NCBI GenBank assembly: GCA_005406025.1
Contig: BGZK01000907.1
Coordinates: forward strand, 62,001-126,000
Length of the DNA stretch: 64,000 nucleotides
From: Eumeta japonica
Lineage: Eukaryota; Arthropoda; Insecta; Lepidoptera; Psychidae
Direction: 5' to 3'
The notes beneath the pieces were generated by a model. That model did not search any database and had not been told where the DNA came from. It saw nothing but the letters and a program-made list of their open reading frames with translations. A program made the translations under genes and the position numbers. Within the stretch, counting starts at the first letter, position 1, and each line of letters begins with the position of its first letter. Positions 10,471-23,300 of the stretch are shown piece after piece.

Positions 10471-13400
10471 TCGTTAATATTTAAATTAATCGAATGGATT
10501 AATTTGATTGATATCTCTAACTGCACTATGTCTTTTCACTGTTGCATTGATTGAGAAACGCATTCGCCAGGTAATTGACGACCCTTTACTTGATTATTTT
10601 GATTTGTGGTCTAAATTCAAGAAAAAATATATTGTAGTATCATGCAATTTTCATGTTATTTAATTGTTTTTAAATGTACAAGATGAATTACTTTTTTATA
10701 ATAACTACCCATTTGTCTAGTACATGTAATAACGTGAAGTCTCACACAAATTTTGTAATAATGTAATGACTTAGATAATCTATAAAATTAGTATAAATAT
10801 GAATATTTTAATATCTAAAGAAAACAAAAGAAATTTATCATGGATCGAAGCCTATCTCATACATTTTAAATTTTTATTATTTACGAAATACATAAAAAAT
10901 CGGGTTAATGACTAAGTATTTGATATTTAGGGAGTGTAACAACAATAATTTAATAAAAAAAAAAAAATGAAAGAACACAGACGCAACATAACAAATGAAG
11001 AAAATATCTTCATCTGGATGAGGTAAGCTGTGGAAGCTGTTGGTATTGAACGCTAAATTAACATAAAACATAAATAGATAATTCACAATAATCAATCGAA
11101 CAAGGCGTTGATTCACTGTATCTCAAAAAAGCTACTCTGGGAAACCCTGAACATGTTTGTTCGTTCAAGCCTTAATCTGAGGTTCTATAGGAGTTGCAAA
11201 ATGTCAACTAAATTATTTTTATCGTAAAGTGAGGCGGTCTAATTTTACTATAGAAGTATCAAATTAGTCTCAATAGAACTTTTTCTTTCGGATAAGTCTT
11301 AATCGTTAAGAGTAACATCGCAGGCAAAGTTAAGTCACTTTTACAGCGATAATAGCAGCGCATATTTCTTTGATAATCAATATGTTTCGTCACAGTCTCA
11401 CATTTCTCGCTGTGTTGTATTGCAAAACAGACGTGAATGATCATAAAGTTATTGGTCATGAGAGAGTGTAAATTGATACACGTACGAAAAAGAAAAAAAA
11501 TGCAATCGCCTAAGTCCGGCTAGCTCGATCAATATTCACATCTTGCAATATAAGTTCAAAAAAAAAAATAGATTTAACTAGTTTTGATGTTTTTTTCATG
11601 TAATATTAAAATGCATACGTAATTTTAGTCTTTGCCGAATCGGTTTCGTGCCACGCAGTTTTTATATATGATTATATTTTAGACCAAAAAATAATTAAGT
11701 ACGTAAGTGAATAAAATAAAAAAAAAAAAATGATTTTGTATTTGACGTTTTTTCTGGAGCTATTGATAATTATTGCAAGTCGAATGGAGTGCTACGACAT
11801 CGAACACTTGAAAAACAATTTTAAAAGAAGTTTTGTTTTATAAAAATAAATACAAGTTTTGGCTGCTTGTCAAATATATATATATATGTTTGACAGGATG
11901 CTAAAAGTAAAAACATAAAGGGAAGTTTATACAGATAAATATGTCACTAATAGAGCGGTGAAGAAGAAAAAAATCATTAAAAAATATTACGAGTCTCCGT
12001 TTGTATCCCTTTGACGCAATACTTTTAATGTAGTTCCTTTAATTATTTCCTATCACAGAATTCTTTTTGTATGTTCTGTGATTTCCTTTATTTAAATTCT
12101 CGAGATATTACTAATATTTAGACAGCAAGTAAGTACGATTATTATTTCATAAATTGACAAAAAATATTTTTTCATAATCATTTGTTTCCCTTGTAACTCA
12201 TTAGGATTAAATTATATAAAAAAAGTTATTTAATGCTACAATATTTCTTATGATTACAAAAATATTACAGAAATGTACAACTATATAATTACTTAAATTA
12301 AAAGTATGATCAATAATAAAAAAATTGATACAGTTTTATCGACCTTCGAAAAAATTTCAAATATTTTTAGGATATAACTCAGAATTTGGTATTGTAAATA
12401 TTTTACAATAATCAGGAACGACATCTATTACAATCGATGTAAGTTTTCCAGAGAAATATCGTTAGAATGACTTGATTTTATTAAATTCAAGATCAAGAAT
12501 CTTTTTAGTAAGGCAATATTTTTATATAACATATTGTTTTAGTTCCAATGAATATGGAATTTAGTTGAACGTATAGGTATATTATTTGACAATATGAAGT
12601 TGGTTGTACAACCAGTTTTTCGAATTCATGTAATCAGCAGGCAACGGCTAATACTAAAATCATAAAAATGCTGACATTTCGAAATGAAGTCATACGACCT
12701 TCGATTTTACTTCACAAGTCACAAAAATGTGCAATATTACCACAATATTTTAAAAGGTGATTTCATTATTTGAATTAAATACTCTTAAACCAGTTTGTTT
12801 TTATATTTATTTTTTGACGTGGAAAATGATCTATCCAGCCCCTTACATAGGTAATTCATATTGTCTATAATGTTACTATTTTATTCTATCTATGGTCGAT
12901 AAATTTTATTTAAAAAATGGAAGTGGAATCTTAAATGACATATTGAAGTGTATTTTTTTGTAAAAGTATATGAAATTAATTTTACTTTGTATGCTGAGGA
13001 TCCATAGTATGCAAGTGTAATGCTATTTTGTGATGAACTTTGGAATTTGTTGCATGTAAAAAAAAATACCTTTTCGCATTCAGCTAACTGTATCAACTAA
13101 CCTTACACATATTCAATGATTTTTTATTGTACAATACTAACAGAATGGAGAGAATGAATCTGATTAGGTAAAGACGACATCTTCGCAAATTCTATTCAAA
13201 GCATCAGCGTAATGAGAATTAAAGTTAGACTTTCTTTTAGCCAACTTAAATTAATTTTATAGCTTTTCTTTTCATTGCTATTCTACTATGTGAATTGTCA
13301 CATATAATTTCTCGGACATATCCATACATTGAAGTTTAATATTGTTACAAATCAATAATAAACTTGAATGTATGGACAATTTCGAGAAATTACAGGTAAT

Positions 13401-13534
13401 ACAAAATTACAAATTAGAAAAAGACAGGCAGACAATAAAACCGAAATGATCGTTCCCTATTATAGTTATTGCGGTTCGTACCACATCGGTTTCATTGTCT
13501 GCTTGTCTTATACCTGATTCCTTTACATACTACT
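10471..13534. other. AT-rich stretch with no supported gene
   Basis: Three kilobases of AT-rich DNA with homopolymer runs and a short TA run near 11876-11887. No coding or repeat-end signal was recognised. Confidence 0.5.
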
Positions 13535-13930
13535 AGCTATTAGCCGCGGCTGCGCCCGCGTGGACTTCGAAACAATTTAATTCAGTCCCGGCTCCGCTTT
13601 TGATTTCGATTCTGGTTCCGATTTAGATTCCGGTTCTGTTTAAAATATATTTAGATAATTCACTAGCGGCTCCACCCGCGTGGATATACAACAAATTATT
13701 TTATATCGTTCGATAACTTTATCAACCATGATAAAGTTATCGATCCTATGCTCTATCCTAATCTGTGCTCCAGCACAGAATCGAGAACGGGAAGAACCCA
13801 TAGCTTTCCACCGAAAGTGTACGTAATACCGCTAGTTTTTATTATGAAACGGTGTTACTTACGCTTTAGCTCCTGATCCCGGTTTTGCTCCCGATTCCGA
13901 TTCCGAACTGTAGTTGAATTTGAACCTCTT
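13535..13930 (-). mobile_element. Helitron-like 3' ends in reverse orientation plus degenerate hexamer tract
   Basis: Near 13540 the plus strand reads ACTAGCTATTAGCCGCGGC and continues to TGCGCCCGCGTGG. A second partial copy of the same end follows at about 13661 (CACTAGCGGCTCCACCCGCG). Read on the minus strand these are the CTAG-type ends of the repeat seen at 5264. The DNA between and after them (about 13585-13640 and 13875-13920) is a degenerate series of six-base units of the form GATTCC / GATTYC / GGTTCC. Probably a decayed non-autonomous element with an internal simple-repeat tract. Confidence 0.5.
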
Positions 13931-14460
13931 TTGAACATTGTTGTTGTTAATGATCAGTCAGCATAAGTAAAGAATACGTTTCACTATTACGATCGTTTTA
14001 CGTCGTATCTTTATAGATTATAGCTTATATATTATTCTTATGTATAAGTTATATTCCTGTAAAGTTCGAACTAATTCTGTTCGGCTGTTACAGCGTTATC
14101 GAGGAACATTTATATGTTTGTAAGTTTTTAAAATTTACAAATATACAAACTTTATAATATTTGTAGGATTAATATACAGGATATTATAATTAGTACGACA
14201 AAAGTTATTTATTTTTGTAAAAATTAAATCAAAATAAATCCGTTCTAATAAATGTGGAACGTTGAAAACCGTTTTTCATTATAGTACTTACAATCTATTG
14301 CACTAATACTAAACCTTCAAATATTAATTGAGCGATAAGAAAAAGCGTATATTTGTTATCTGCGTCGTCTCATCCTCCCATCTAATTTTTTTTGATGTAA
14401 TGAAAAGTTATCGCCAAGCTACTTTAAGAGTACAACCGCTCAACTTGAAGTTCCTAACAG
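13931..14460. other. AT-rich stretch with no supported gene
   Basis: Nothing recognisable was seen. It forms the left flank of the candidate exon at 14461. Confidence 0.45.
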
Positions 14461-14516
14461 TGACTGCCATCTCGAGCTCGACGGCGAGGCCGCCGTCGGC
14501 CGACGTCCCTCGCGAG
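14461..14516 (+). CDS. Candidate 56-nt upstream exon of the Ser/Arg-rich gene
   Basis: A small GC-rich island bounded by CCTAACAG on the left and a GTAGGC donor on the right. Read so that it ends at a codon boundary, it encodes TAISSSTARPPSADVPRE with no stop. The next secure exon (20247) begins at a codon boundary, so the two would join in frame. The left edge would need an upstream exon ending in phase 1. Composition, bounds and phase all agree, but the polypyrimidine tract is weak and the exon is short, so chance is not excluded. Confidence 0.35.
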
Positions 14517-14650
14517 GTAGGCTCGCTAAGCGAGATACAATCGCTAACTGTATTCTGATCGGGCTTCGGACAGACTTTCGTCGACTAATTATTGACGGCG
14601 ACTGTACTTAACTGTCGCTCGTACATATATTTTTTTGTGATGTCACAGTT

Positions 14651-14800
14651 TATCTATACTAATATTATAAATGCGAAAGTCTGTCTGTCTGCCGTCTGGT
14701 CGGCTTTCACGTCCATGCCGCTGCACCGATTCGCATGACATTTGGTATGGAGATAGTTTAACGCCGGGAGGCGATATAGGCCATTTTTAGTTTGTCTGTC
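14651..14800 (+). repeat. Dispersed repeat, 5' end of a Helitron-like family
   Basis: Begins TATCTATACTAATATTATAA, then GCGAAAGTCTGTCTGTCTG, then GCACCGATTCGCATGACATT and TGGTATGGAGATAGTTT. This ordered set of phrases is the start of a very common insect dispersed repeat. The matching 3' end is not present nearby, so the copy is truncated. Confidence 0.6.
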
Positions 14801-15305
14801 TATCTGTACGTTCGCAAGTCTTTTTATAGCTTAGTAATAGTTGGGTAAGTTCGTTTTGATAAAGTACGGTACAATAATAAAGCATACCATTTTCTAATAT
14901 GTTTTTTATCGGTACAACTGTTTAGAGCTCGATAGAGCTTGTGATGAAATTTAGTAAACTGATAGAACTCATTGTCACATAAAATATAAGTTTCTGTTTA
15001 TTTTTCTGTACATTTATCGGTGTAACACCTTATTTACAAAGTCATTAATTTTATTTAGTTTTGTCGGTTATGCATATTGGTTTGCCTTGCTCAGAGAAGT
15101 AGTGGTACTAAGGGCGCCTGATGAGAAAGTGAGAATAAAAAAGAGTATCAATACTCTTATTTTAACTCAATGATTAAAAATAACAGTGATTATTAATAAT
15201 AATAACATAGTAAATTAAGATTCAGCATAAAGATATTTTTCTGGGTTATACACATGATACTTTATATCTCTCATTAATGTGTTTCTGTACAATAATTTAC
15301 AAGAA
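14801..15305. other. AT-rich stretch with no supported gene
   Basis: No coding or repeat-end signal was recognised. Confidence 0.45.
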
Positions 15306-15423
15306 AACTGAATCGGTATCGAAAGTGGGATCAATACCGGAATCGAGAGAGACGCGGGATTGAAAAAGACGACAAGTCCGGATCTAAACTGACGGTAAAT
15401 CGGAACAAAATTAGTAGAATATA
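15306..15423. repeat. Degenerate GGAATC-type hexamer tract
   Basis: Reads as irregular units such as GAATCGGTATCG, GGGATCAATACCGGAATCG and AAATCGGAAC. It is the complement-like version of the tracts at 13585 and 19500 and immediately precedes a complete MITE. Confidence 0.4.
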
Positions 15424-15431
15424 AGCGAAGG

Positions 15432-15597
15432 CAGGGCCGGACCGTGAGTTAAGGGGCCCTCGGCTAATACTACTTAGGGGCCCACCAATTTTTTCGCATA
15501 TCATCTATTTGTGACTGACTTGACTTAGCCGGGGGCCCCTTGAATCCACAGGGCCCTGGGCTGAAGCCCAAAAAGCCGTATGGTAGATCCGGCCCTG
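15432..15597. mobile_element. Complete hAT-type MITE with 8-bp target-site duplication
   Basis: The 166-bp unit begins CAGGGCCGGACC and ends GATCCGGCCCTG, giving terminal inverted repeats of about 11 bp. It is flanked on both sides by the identical octamer agcgaagg (15424-15431 and 15598-15605). CAGGG termini with an 8-bp duplication are the signature of the hAT superfamily. The interior is rich in GGGGCCC and has no coding capacity, so it is a non-autonomous miniature element. Its first eight bases (CAGGGCCG) are shared with the full-size hAT element at 48797, so a related transposase may have moved it. Confidence 0.88.
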
Positions 15598-15605
15598 AGC
15601 GAAGG

Positions 15606-17325
15606 CGGTTGGATTGATCGTTTCTAATTAACTGAGTATATTTAGTGGGAACGCTCGTAGACACTTTAAGAAGTGATTCCGATGCAATACGATTCAGTTT
15701 TACGTTTTTGAACGAGTAGAACGCACTGGTGTTTTTCATGAATATTGAAAGCAAAAAATTATATCCGATAACTAGAAACAGATCACGATGAAAGGGAACC
15801 GATAGGAGGGAAGCGAACGAAGTCGTAAAATATTGATCCTGTAAAATCATGTTGACCCGTTGTCGTTATGGATAGTAAGTATTGGAAATTAATTAAAAAA
15901 TATATGTGTAATTGATGGTCTCGTAGTGCTAATCCATTGTTAGCAATATATTTACGATTTGATATAACTCTTAGGATTTTTTATTTTGCTTTATTGCGGA
16001 ACTTTAAAAAATGTAAACGTGAGACATAAATTTATTTTGTGTTTTGGTAAATAATAGTAATAAATTTTAGTACTTATCTTAATATTTTTTATACCAATGT
16101 AGCTCGTAGTACCAAAAAAAATGTTGAAAATTACTTTTTGTATTCTTTAATACGATTCCAAAAGGAATCTTCTGCTCCAAAAAATACATTGTATTCTAGG
16201 ATTGTTTTTTGGGTGAAACCCCTCTCAACAGGCGTGATCCACTTTTACTTTTTCGTTGTTACATTGCGATATTCAATAGCCGTCTACTTGTACCTGAAAC
16301 ATTGTTTATCTGTAGTAGCACTTGTAAAATTGAAACAACTGCAAGAATCATTAAGATCGGTCTACGCATGCCGATTATAAAGCTTAACAGAAATTTAAAC
16401 TTACTTATAAGAAAGTTTAAGGAACAGTAATTACTTTTCTCTTTTTGGTACAGCCATGTTAAGTACTTGGTAATAAAACATTTTGACTTGATTATTCTTA
16501 CTTATTGGTAACTAAATTTTCATAACTTCACTTTTATAATTGTATTTATTATAATTATATGAATTATTTCATTAAAATTGTTACAGAAAAAAAATATTTT
16601 CTGACTTGTTCATTGTAAACTCTTTTTTTTTGCGTTGCATAAAATCAGCATCTAGAAATTTGATTTATCAGGTACGTTTTTTTCTGAAAATCGTGAATAT
16701 TAAAGGCTTCTGATAAATAAAATTATGTAAGGCGTAAGCGATGAAACTTTCATAATTAACTTTCATTCATTTAATCTCATTAGAAATCGTAAATGTTTAT
16801 GTTGGAGTTAGCCAAAATGTACGACATAAGTTTACAATAGGTAACGAAAGGTTTCCTAGATAATTGTCAAAAATACATTTAAAAGATGGAAGTCAAGCGC
16901 AAGTAAAATAAACATAAAAGCTATAGGCTATTCGATCAGGCGGGCGACTCGCATAAAAGAAAAAAAGAAACGATTAAAAATGGACGCTACATTGATAAAT
17001 TGACTTTGTGGACGTTTCACGCTAAGAGACTATATCATCCACTGGATACTTATAGTGATATGTTTTTATATTGTATACACGTACATGCTGATTTTGTATG
17101 CAAAAAATTATTTATATTTGCAGCGAAGATATATTTTGAATGCGATATACGCGAAAGATACTACAATAGTTTTGGGACGCAAATAACATTGGTCTCATAT
17201 GAAATATACAATTTCTCAACTACCCAGCTAAGAAAAAAATTTCTAGTTTAGGGTACAGGGTACGTTTTGTATAAAACGAAATGTATGGATACCAGTAAAA
17301 GTGGTAATTTCTCTTCACTGGTATG
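15606..17325. other. AT-rich stretch with no supported gene
   Basis: Short frames only. The minus-strand frame near 15470-15850 runs through the MITE and is a chance frame. Confidence 0.45.
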
Positions 17326-17440
17326 AATGCCCAAGGTTGGCATCGTGACCGGTATTTAAATTGAGAATGAAACCGGAACCAGATCCAATAGTGGAACCAG
17401 AATTGAGATCGAGAGTGTGACCGTGACCGTACATAAAAGA
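17326..17440 (-). repeat. Degenerate hexamer tract (GATTCC family, reverse orientation)
   Basis: Units such as GAAACCGGAACCAGATCCA, GTGGAACCAGAATTGAGATC and GACCGTGACCG are the complement of the GATTCC/GGTTCC tracts elsewhere in the window. On the minus strand they translate as alternating Arg/Ser/Phe residues, which is a by-product of the repeat and not a gene. Confidence 0.4.
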
Positions 17441-18270
17441 TGAAGAAATTAATTTTGTATCTCCTTGAGCGAAACTGCAGAAATATTTGGATCGTAAAAA
17501 AGCAAGCATTGCTAAAATTTAGTTTAAACCCGACAAAGTGGTCGGGCAACGGCTAGACATCAATAATTTTACGATCGGAATATTGGACGAAACTAATGAA
17601 TAAAATTGCGAGAAATTAGTTTCAGAACGTGTCTTTTTCTCTTTAAAAATACAAATACATTTTTGCACTATATCAATAGTGATGTTGTCATATATTTCAT
17701 TGTCGTTCAGAGACATCTAACATTATATGCGTTTTTTTTTTTATACGAGCTCGCAATTCTCCTGCATTTTAGGCTATATGCCATATTAATTCTAAACGTT
17801 CACGTTTTGAAACGGAAACGCATTAAATTTTATGAAAGCCTTAATTTAATGAGAATCCCACAGTTCAATCTCCACACCCGTACATGAATGTCACTTTACT
17901 GATGTGTTAATTAAGCTTAGAAATGCCCATAGTGTTCATATATAAAATTGCCATGTATTTAGAAATTACCTATTTTTATCTTGTCCAAGCCGCCTGTATA
18001 TAAACAAACCGCGTTGCGAACGTCTCGACAATCTTACGACAATCACAGAAGACTCTTCGAGTCTATGTCGTTTTGAAACTGGTTGAACACAAATCGCCTG
18101 TCAAATATAATTTGCAAATTTGCTGCTAACGGGTAAGCAAACATTTTTATTTAGACATACTGTCTAGCGGATGAAGGACGTTAGGCAAGTGGAAGATTGC
18201 AATGATTAACATGAAAAATTACACATGCCATTGCGTTATATGTACACCGATGGTCTCGAAGCCTTTTTGA
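17441..18270. other. AT-rich stretch with no supported gene
   Basis: No coding or repeat signal was recognised. Confidence 0.45.
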
Positions 18271-18470
18271 AAAGCAGAAAATATCGTCCCTGCGTCTGCG
18301 CCGCTCCTTAGCTGCGTGCAATCGACGGCGGTGAATAAGTGCACTTGCACAATGTACCGCTGCGCGGCGGTCACGTCCGCCCGGCGCGCTCCGAGCTCAC
18401 GAATTCCTGCCGCGATCTTTGCGTCCGCGCCGGCGAATTTATAACTTTAACTTAACAACACGCCCGTTGT
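18271..18470. promoter_or_regulatory. GC-rich island, candidate promoter or first exon
   Basis: A CG-dense block about 1.8 kb upstream of the first secure coding exon (20247) of the plus-strand gene. A short plus-strand frame from an ATG at about 18344 runs about 30 codons to a TAA with no motif. No convincing donor follows. Position and composition make it a candidate alternative promoter for that gene. Confidence 0.3.
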
Positions 18471-19500
18471 TAGTACGCTTATGTCTGCTTTAAAGAGAGT
18501 TCGCGTATGGGATGGTTAAGTTATCGATCAATGCCTTAGTGCATTGTAAAGTAAACAAAGTGCTATCCCATAATTTTTTGATGGATTGTCGACGTGACAA
18601 CGTCTTAAATTAGGTTGCGGCTGGGAGTCACTTTATGTAACTCGGTAACTAACGATGAGTCACCGAACGACCCGCCGAATGCGTCTCTTCAACTATGATC
18701 GGTCTGCTTATGTGCATAGCTTGCAAATGTATTGCAAGTTATTGTATGTATATTGTATATAAATACGTATGTATGTGTAAAGGTAAAAATAAAATTTTGT
18801 TAATATGAAATTCAGTGCAGATTGTATAAATTAATGTTTTAAATATAATTCTTTGTATAAATAAATGTTTTAAATTGTTACTATTATTTCATCCTTCTTC
18901 CTACTATACGAATGAATATTCACATTAAAATGATTTTACCATTCAAAGTCGTTGTCACGTAAAACTTTTACCGACTTTACAGGCAACCAAATTTTTTTTA
19001 AGCTTCGAGGAATTCGTACGATGTGTTGTAATGTAAATGTTTTTGTATTTTCTGAGAAAAAGTTTTAGATAATTGAAAATCAGTGGATTATAGAAACATT
19101 TCATTTCTGATATTCATATCAAACGTTGCCTATTAAATGACGGGTCGCTAAATAATATACGCACATCCACATTGTGCATCAAACCATGCACCATTACTTT
19201 AAGGAGTGGTTATTAAGCCACGGCTCTACTGTGTTTAGTGCAGCGCGTGTCAGAAACTTTGATCCTAATAAAGGCCACAGAAACGAAATTAATCAAGGCA
19301 CGATGTTCCTCCTGATGTGTTGTCGATAGAAACTTCAAAATTGATATCAATTTTAATAATACTTTTCGCATCTTTTCTAAGTTTTTTTTTTTAATTCTAT
19401 TCAGGAAACGAAAAAGGATTCATATCGTAATAAGTGCATTAAATTATAATAGACGTTCTTTATGTTGTTCTTGCGATGTAAAGCAGGTTGCTATACTCAA
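18471..19500. other. AT-rich stretch with no supported gene
   Basis: Nothing recognisable was seen apart from short A/T runs. Confidence 0.45.
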
Positions 19501-19630
19501 TTCGGGACGAATTCGTATTTCGATTCTGACTCCAATTTCGATGTTGACTTAGAGCTGCGATCCAATTTCGATTTCAATCCTGATTTCGCTCTCAGTTTCA
19601 GCTCCAATCCTGATTTTGATATTTAACCCT
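19501..19630 (+). repeat. Degenerate hexamer tract (GATTYC family)
   Basis: A series of imperfect units such as ATTTCGATTCTGACTCC, AATTTCGATGTTGAC and TCCAATTTCGATTTCAATCC. It is the same class of degenerate six-base repeat as at 13585 and 36250. Confidence 0.4.
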
Positions 19631-20246
19631 AACGCACTGTGCACGCCGATCATCATATCTATTTCGATGTGCTGCCCATTACCATCTCATTCATCAGCTC
19701 GACCTCTGTGCGAATTTTGAGTGCGATTCTGATACCGCTTCTTCAATCCTTCAATGCTATCAGACAGAAGTGGTCTGTGTACTTGATTTAATTCACGATT
19801 CCATAAAATTTAATGGCGCTAATCGATACGTTCATTTAAACAAACAATGCTTTTACCAAAACTGTGCACGATTTTTAAATATTTGAAATAAATTTTGGAG
19901 TATTTTTTTTCTATTTTGATGGTCAATAGAAGTTATAATTCATGCCGTTCTCTATTTTACATACCATAAATTAGAGAAAGGTACGAACTACTAACTGACG
20001 GTTAAGTGATTAAGTTGTTCAGGTAACTTAGACAAAATCTCTGGAAATTCTCTAATATTTCAGAAAATGTTTACTGGCTAAAAATTGGCTCACAGTATAT
20101 TGAACTATAAATAATAATATGTTTTAAGAAAATTTCTATATGTTGATACTTAGGTGTCGCAAATTTGATGAAAAACTGAATCCTTACAGGATCATACTTG
20201 TGTCTGTATATCTGTCTGTATATAAATAAAAAATATTTTCTTATAG
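19631..20246. other. AT-rich intron or upstream DNA
   Basis: No coding signal. It ends in the acceptor TTTTCTTATAG of the exon at 20247. Confidence 0.5.
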
Positions 20247-20399
20247 GCTTTGATCGGAGCTGTGAATGAAACCGAAGAGGATGACATCCGGGATGCGCTG
20301 AGGGACCGCAACGAGGAGCAGAGGGCGCTGGAGGTGCCCGGTCCGCGGCTGCTCAAGGACACCGTCGCGCATCGGACCACCGTAGACACAGATGACACT
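20247..20399 (+). CDS. Exon A of the Ser/Arg-rich gene
   Basis: 51 whole codons between the acceptor TTATAG and the donor GTAAGT. It reads ALIGAVNETEEDDIRDAL and ends in a Thr/Asp-rich stretch (TTVDTDDT). It is GC-rich in AT-rich DNA. The exon begins at a codon boundary and has no in-frame ATG, so coding sequence must lie upstream. Confidence 0.85.
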
Positions 20400-23300
20400 G
20401 TAAGTAACCGTGTTTTAGTACCATAAATAATTTTTTTTTAGTCTTCGGCATTTGAAGCGAAGTCCTTTCTGAATGGTCGTTTACAAATTTTCTGGCACTG
20501 CATGGAAATTAAATTGGATGGCAATCGGCATATTATTTAAACATCATCAAGAACCGTTGATGATATTTAAATAATATGATATCTATGTGGATTTTTTACA
20601 AGACTTCAATACCAAGCCCAAAATGGAAAACAAGTGAAGTGTTATTTCTTTTAGCAGTAATATTTTTTTTACTTGAGTGAAAAATTGAGATACTCAACTT
20701 AACGATCGAGTGTAAGTCGGCACTTTACAGATCATGAAAACCTTGACGTTCAACACAAAACGAAATACTTGAAAACGGTATATTATATATGTAGTTTCCC
20801 ATCTATCAGAAATGCCATATATTCACATGTAATTGTAAAGGAATATCAGATGATGCACACTTTCCACTTCCATTCGCTAATTGAAAATCAGAATTTGTCC
20901 TTGTCATATTTTCCGATTTATTGGATACTCAGCGAAGATGCGGTTAAGAGTAGTATAGTTCCCATATTTTTAAAAACGGTACAATTTTGAACAAAAGCAT
21001 TTAGGGAATTGCTATGCATATTTTTCATGATTATTGAACGTAATTTGTGTAGTAACATTTATATAATTGTAACACCCGAAAATTTGCACAAACACTAATG
21101 CGGTCTGATGACTGCATCTGGTGGTATTGTGAAGTAGTCGGCGCGTAATACGCGTTATAGTTAGCAACGGCGATTTTGTTAGTTGAAGTAATATTCCTTG
21201 TACTATCCGATTTAGAATTAATCGGTCAGCCGATTGGTTATAAAGTTTTAGCACAGTAATCTAAATATCAGGTACGGGTGGTGGCGGCGGCGCGGTGTTT
21301 AAGAGAGTTTCCTTCAAACCAGGAAGTACAGGGTTCTAATCCGGACGCACGAATTACTTAATGGCTTTTTAACTTTGGTCGCGTCAAAATATAACTCGCT
21401 TCCTGCCTCGAAGAATTATTTAAGCCGTCGATTTCTGATGTTGACGCATTGCTAACAATTATATTTAGCAGTTCTCAAATCACGGTGACTTAGAGAGCAA
21501 GGCTTGTGAAAGGATATGCTTCAGCAGTGGGGTGATTGAGGTGTGATACGACAACAGTCTACATTATCCTATTTAGTCCGAACGGATGATATCGGAAGGT
21601 GTATAGCGCTTTAAGGCGATTACTTAAATATATCTGTCCAAAAATTGTTCTTCGTTTGCTTGACAGATCACCATATGTAGTAGTTAGATTATATGTACAT
21701 GTATATATGTGTAAGGTAATTGTCCGCTCGCCCGCACATATGTATACGAATTCTGTAATATTTTCTAAATTTTAATAACATTGAATTTTCAGCACCACAA
21801 CAATGGTGGTTGTTGAAATCCAAAAATTGCAACATTAGTTTATTTTAATATCTGATTTTTGTAACGATGAATTTTTTATCGCAGGAGGAGTTACGCGCTT
21901 TGCGCGCGGACGGCACGCTGGTGACGGAGACGCGGCGCACACGCCAGCAGGAGCAGCTCGGCGACCAGGAGCTACCCGAGGACGAGGTACGGCCCTCTTT
22001 GTGGGTTAATAGAAATCGTTCTCCAATTATTTCTGACATTACCTACTAGTTATATCTATACGTTTTGAAACATAAAGCCACATAATATACCTATCCCAGC
22101 CTTACAGAATATCCAGATTAGTCAAATTACCATGTTACTTGCCTTGTCTAGATATTCAGTTTTGATTTTGTGTTATCAGTTTTCGAATCACGCCAAATAT
22201 AACTTACAACTTCTATAAAAAATCATTTTTCATAGTGTTTTGAATCTCTATTAAAATAAGAACATTTCACATTAAATGTGAAAAGTAGAAAAAATTACCA
22301 AGTACAAAATGTTATATTTGTTTAAATGAAATGTTTGATCGCAGTGCCATCTATTATCGACTAGTAGTATTTAGTTTTCCTTTCTAGTTATTTGTGTTTC
22401 ATGGCTAGGCAAAGTCATTAGCGAGCAACGAGAGTCGGTCGGAGACGAAAGGTGGTAGAGAGCGGCGCGCGCGGCTGGAGGCGGAACAGCGCACCGAACT
22501 GATGGCGGGTGGCCGCCGGCTGGCCACGCACACGCACTCGCGAACCAGGACAGAGGAAGGTTAATATCCCCGACACATATATTTTTGATTATCGACTTGG
22601 AATCGGTTCATTGTAAAAGGGAAGTGAAACAATTCAAAGGCTTAAAGCACGTGACTATTTTAAGGCTTCAAATCAGTTCAATACTCTCTAAATCTTTCCA
22701 TTACTTTCGATAATGAAAATTTCGATAATGATTTATTCTCAGTACCTTTGTAATAATATATTTACACTAGAATTTGCTTCTTTTTATGAACCAAGAAATA
22801 AGAGCATTCCTAGTGGAGATTGCAATTATCTTTATTTTCAAAATAGTCTTCATAAAAGCTAAGGTTAGTGAAAATAAAGTATCCATATCACAAGACTGTC
22901 AATGTACTTAATGGCGCAACAGAAAATTTGTATCGACTGTATATACATAAAATTATTGAAGTTTTCATTTATGTCTAAAAAGTTTTATCTTCATATTTTT
23001 TTTAATTTTCTATATATATAATGTTCAATTCTACCACATAAAAAAAAGTAAATATTTATTTATTATGTAACAAATTGACTATTAATGTTTATATAAGTTT
23101 GATCTTTAATAGTCTAATTATTTAGATTTTTTTTGTATAAGTTGGTATTAAACAAACTTTTAATATTTTAGCGGAAAGAGAAGGGCAACCAGTAATGGAT
23201 GAAAATTGGGATAGTTTATCTGTAAGGATGCGACGCCAGCGCCGCCTGCGGCATAATGGTAACTATAATAGTTGTACTATTGCCAGTGAATAATAGATGG

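Noticed and set aside
15470..15850. Minus-strand frame of 126 codons
   Set aside because: Its C-terminal part is the hAT MITE and the rest has no motif; a chance frame.
17220..17549. Minus-strand frame rich in Arg, Ser and Phe
   Set aside because: The composition is the translation of a degenerate six-base repeat, not a protein gene.
21270..21365. Possible functional tRNA gene
   Set aside because: Only the anticodon-like arm and a B-box-like sequence are present. The T stem pairs badly and no acceptor stem closes.
23259..23292. Exon D as a terminal exon ending at TAA 23290
   Set aside because: A canonical GTAACT donor in phase 1 joins exactly to exon E, which requires phase 1, so the spliced reading is preferred.
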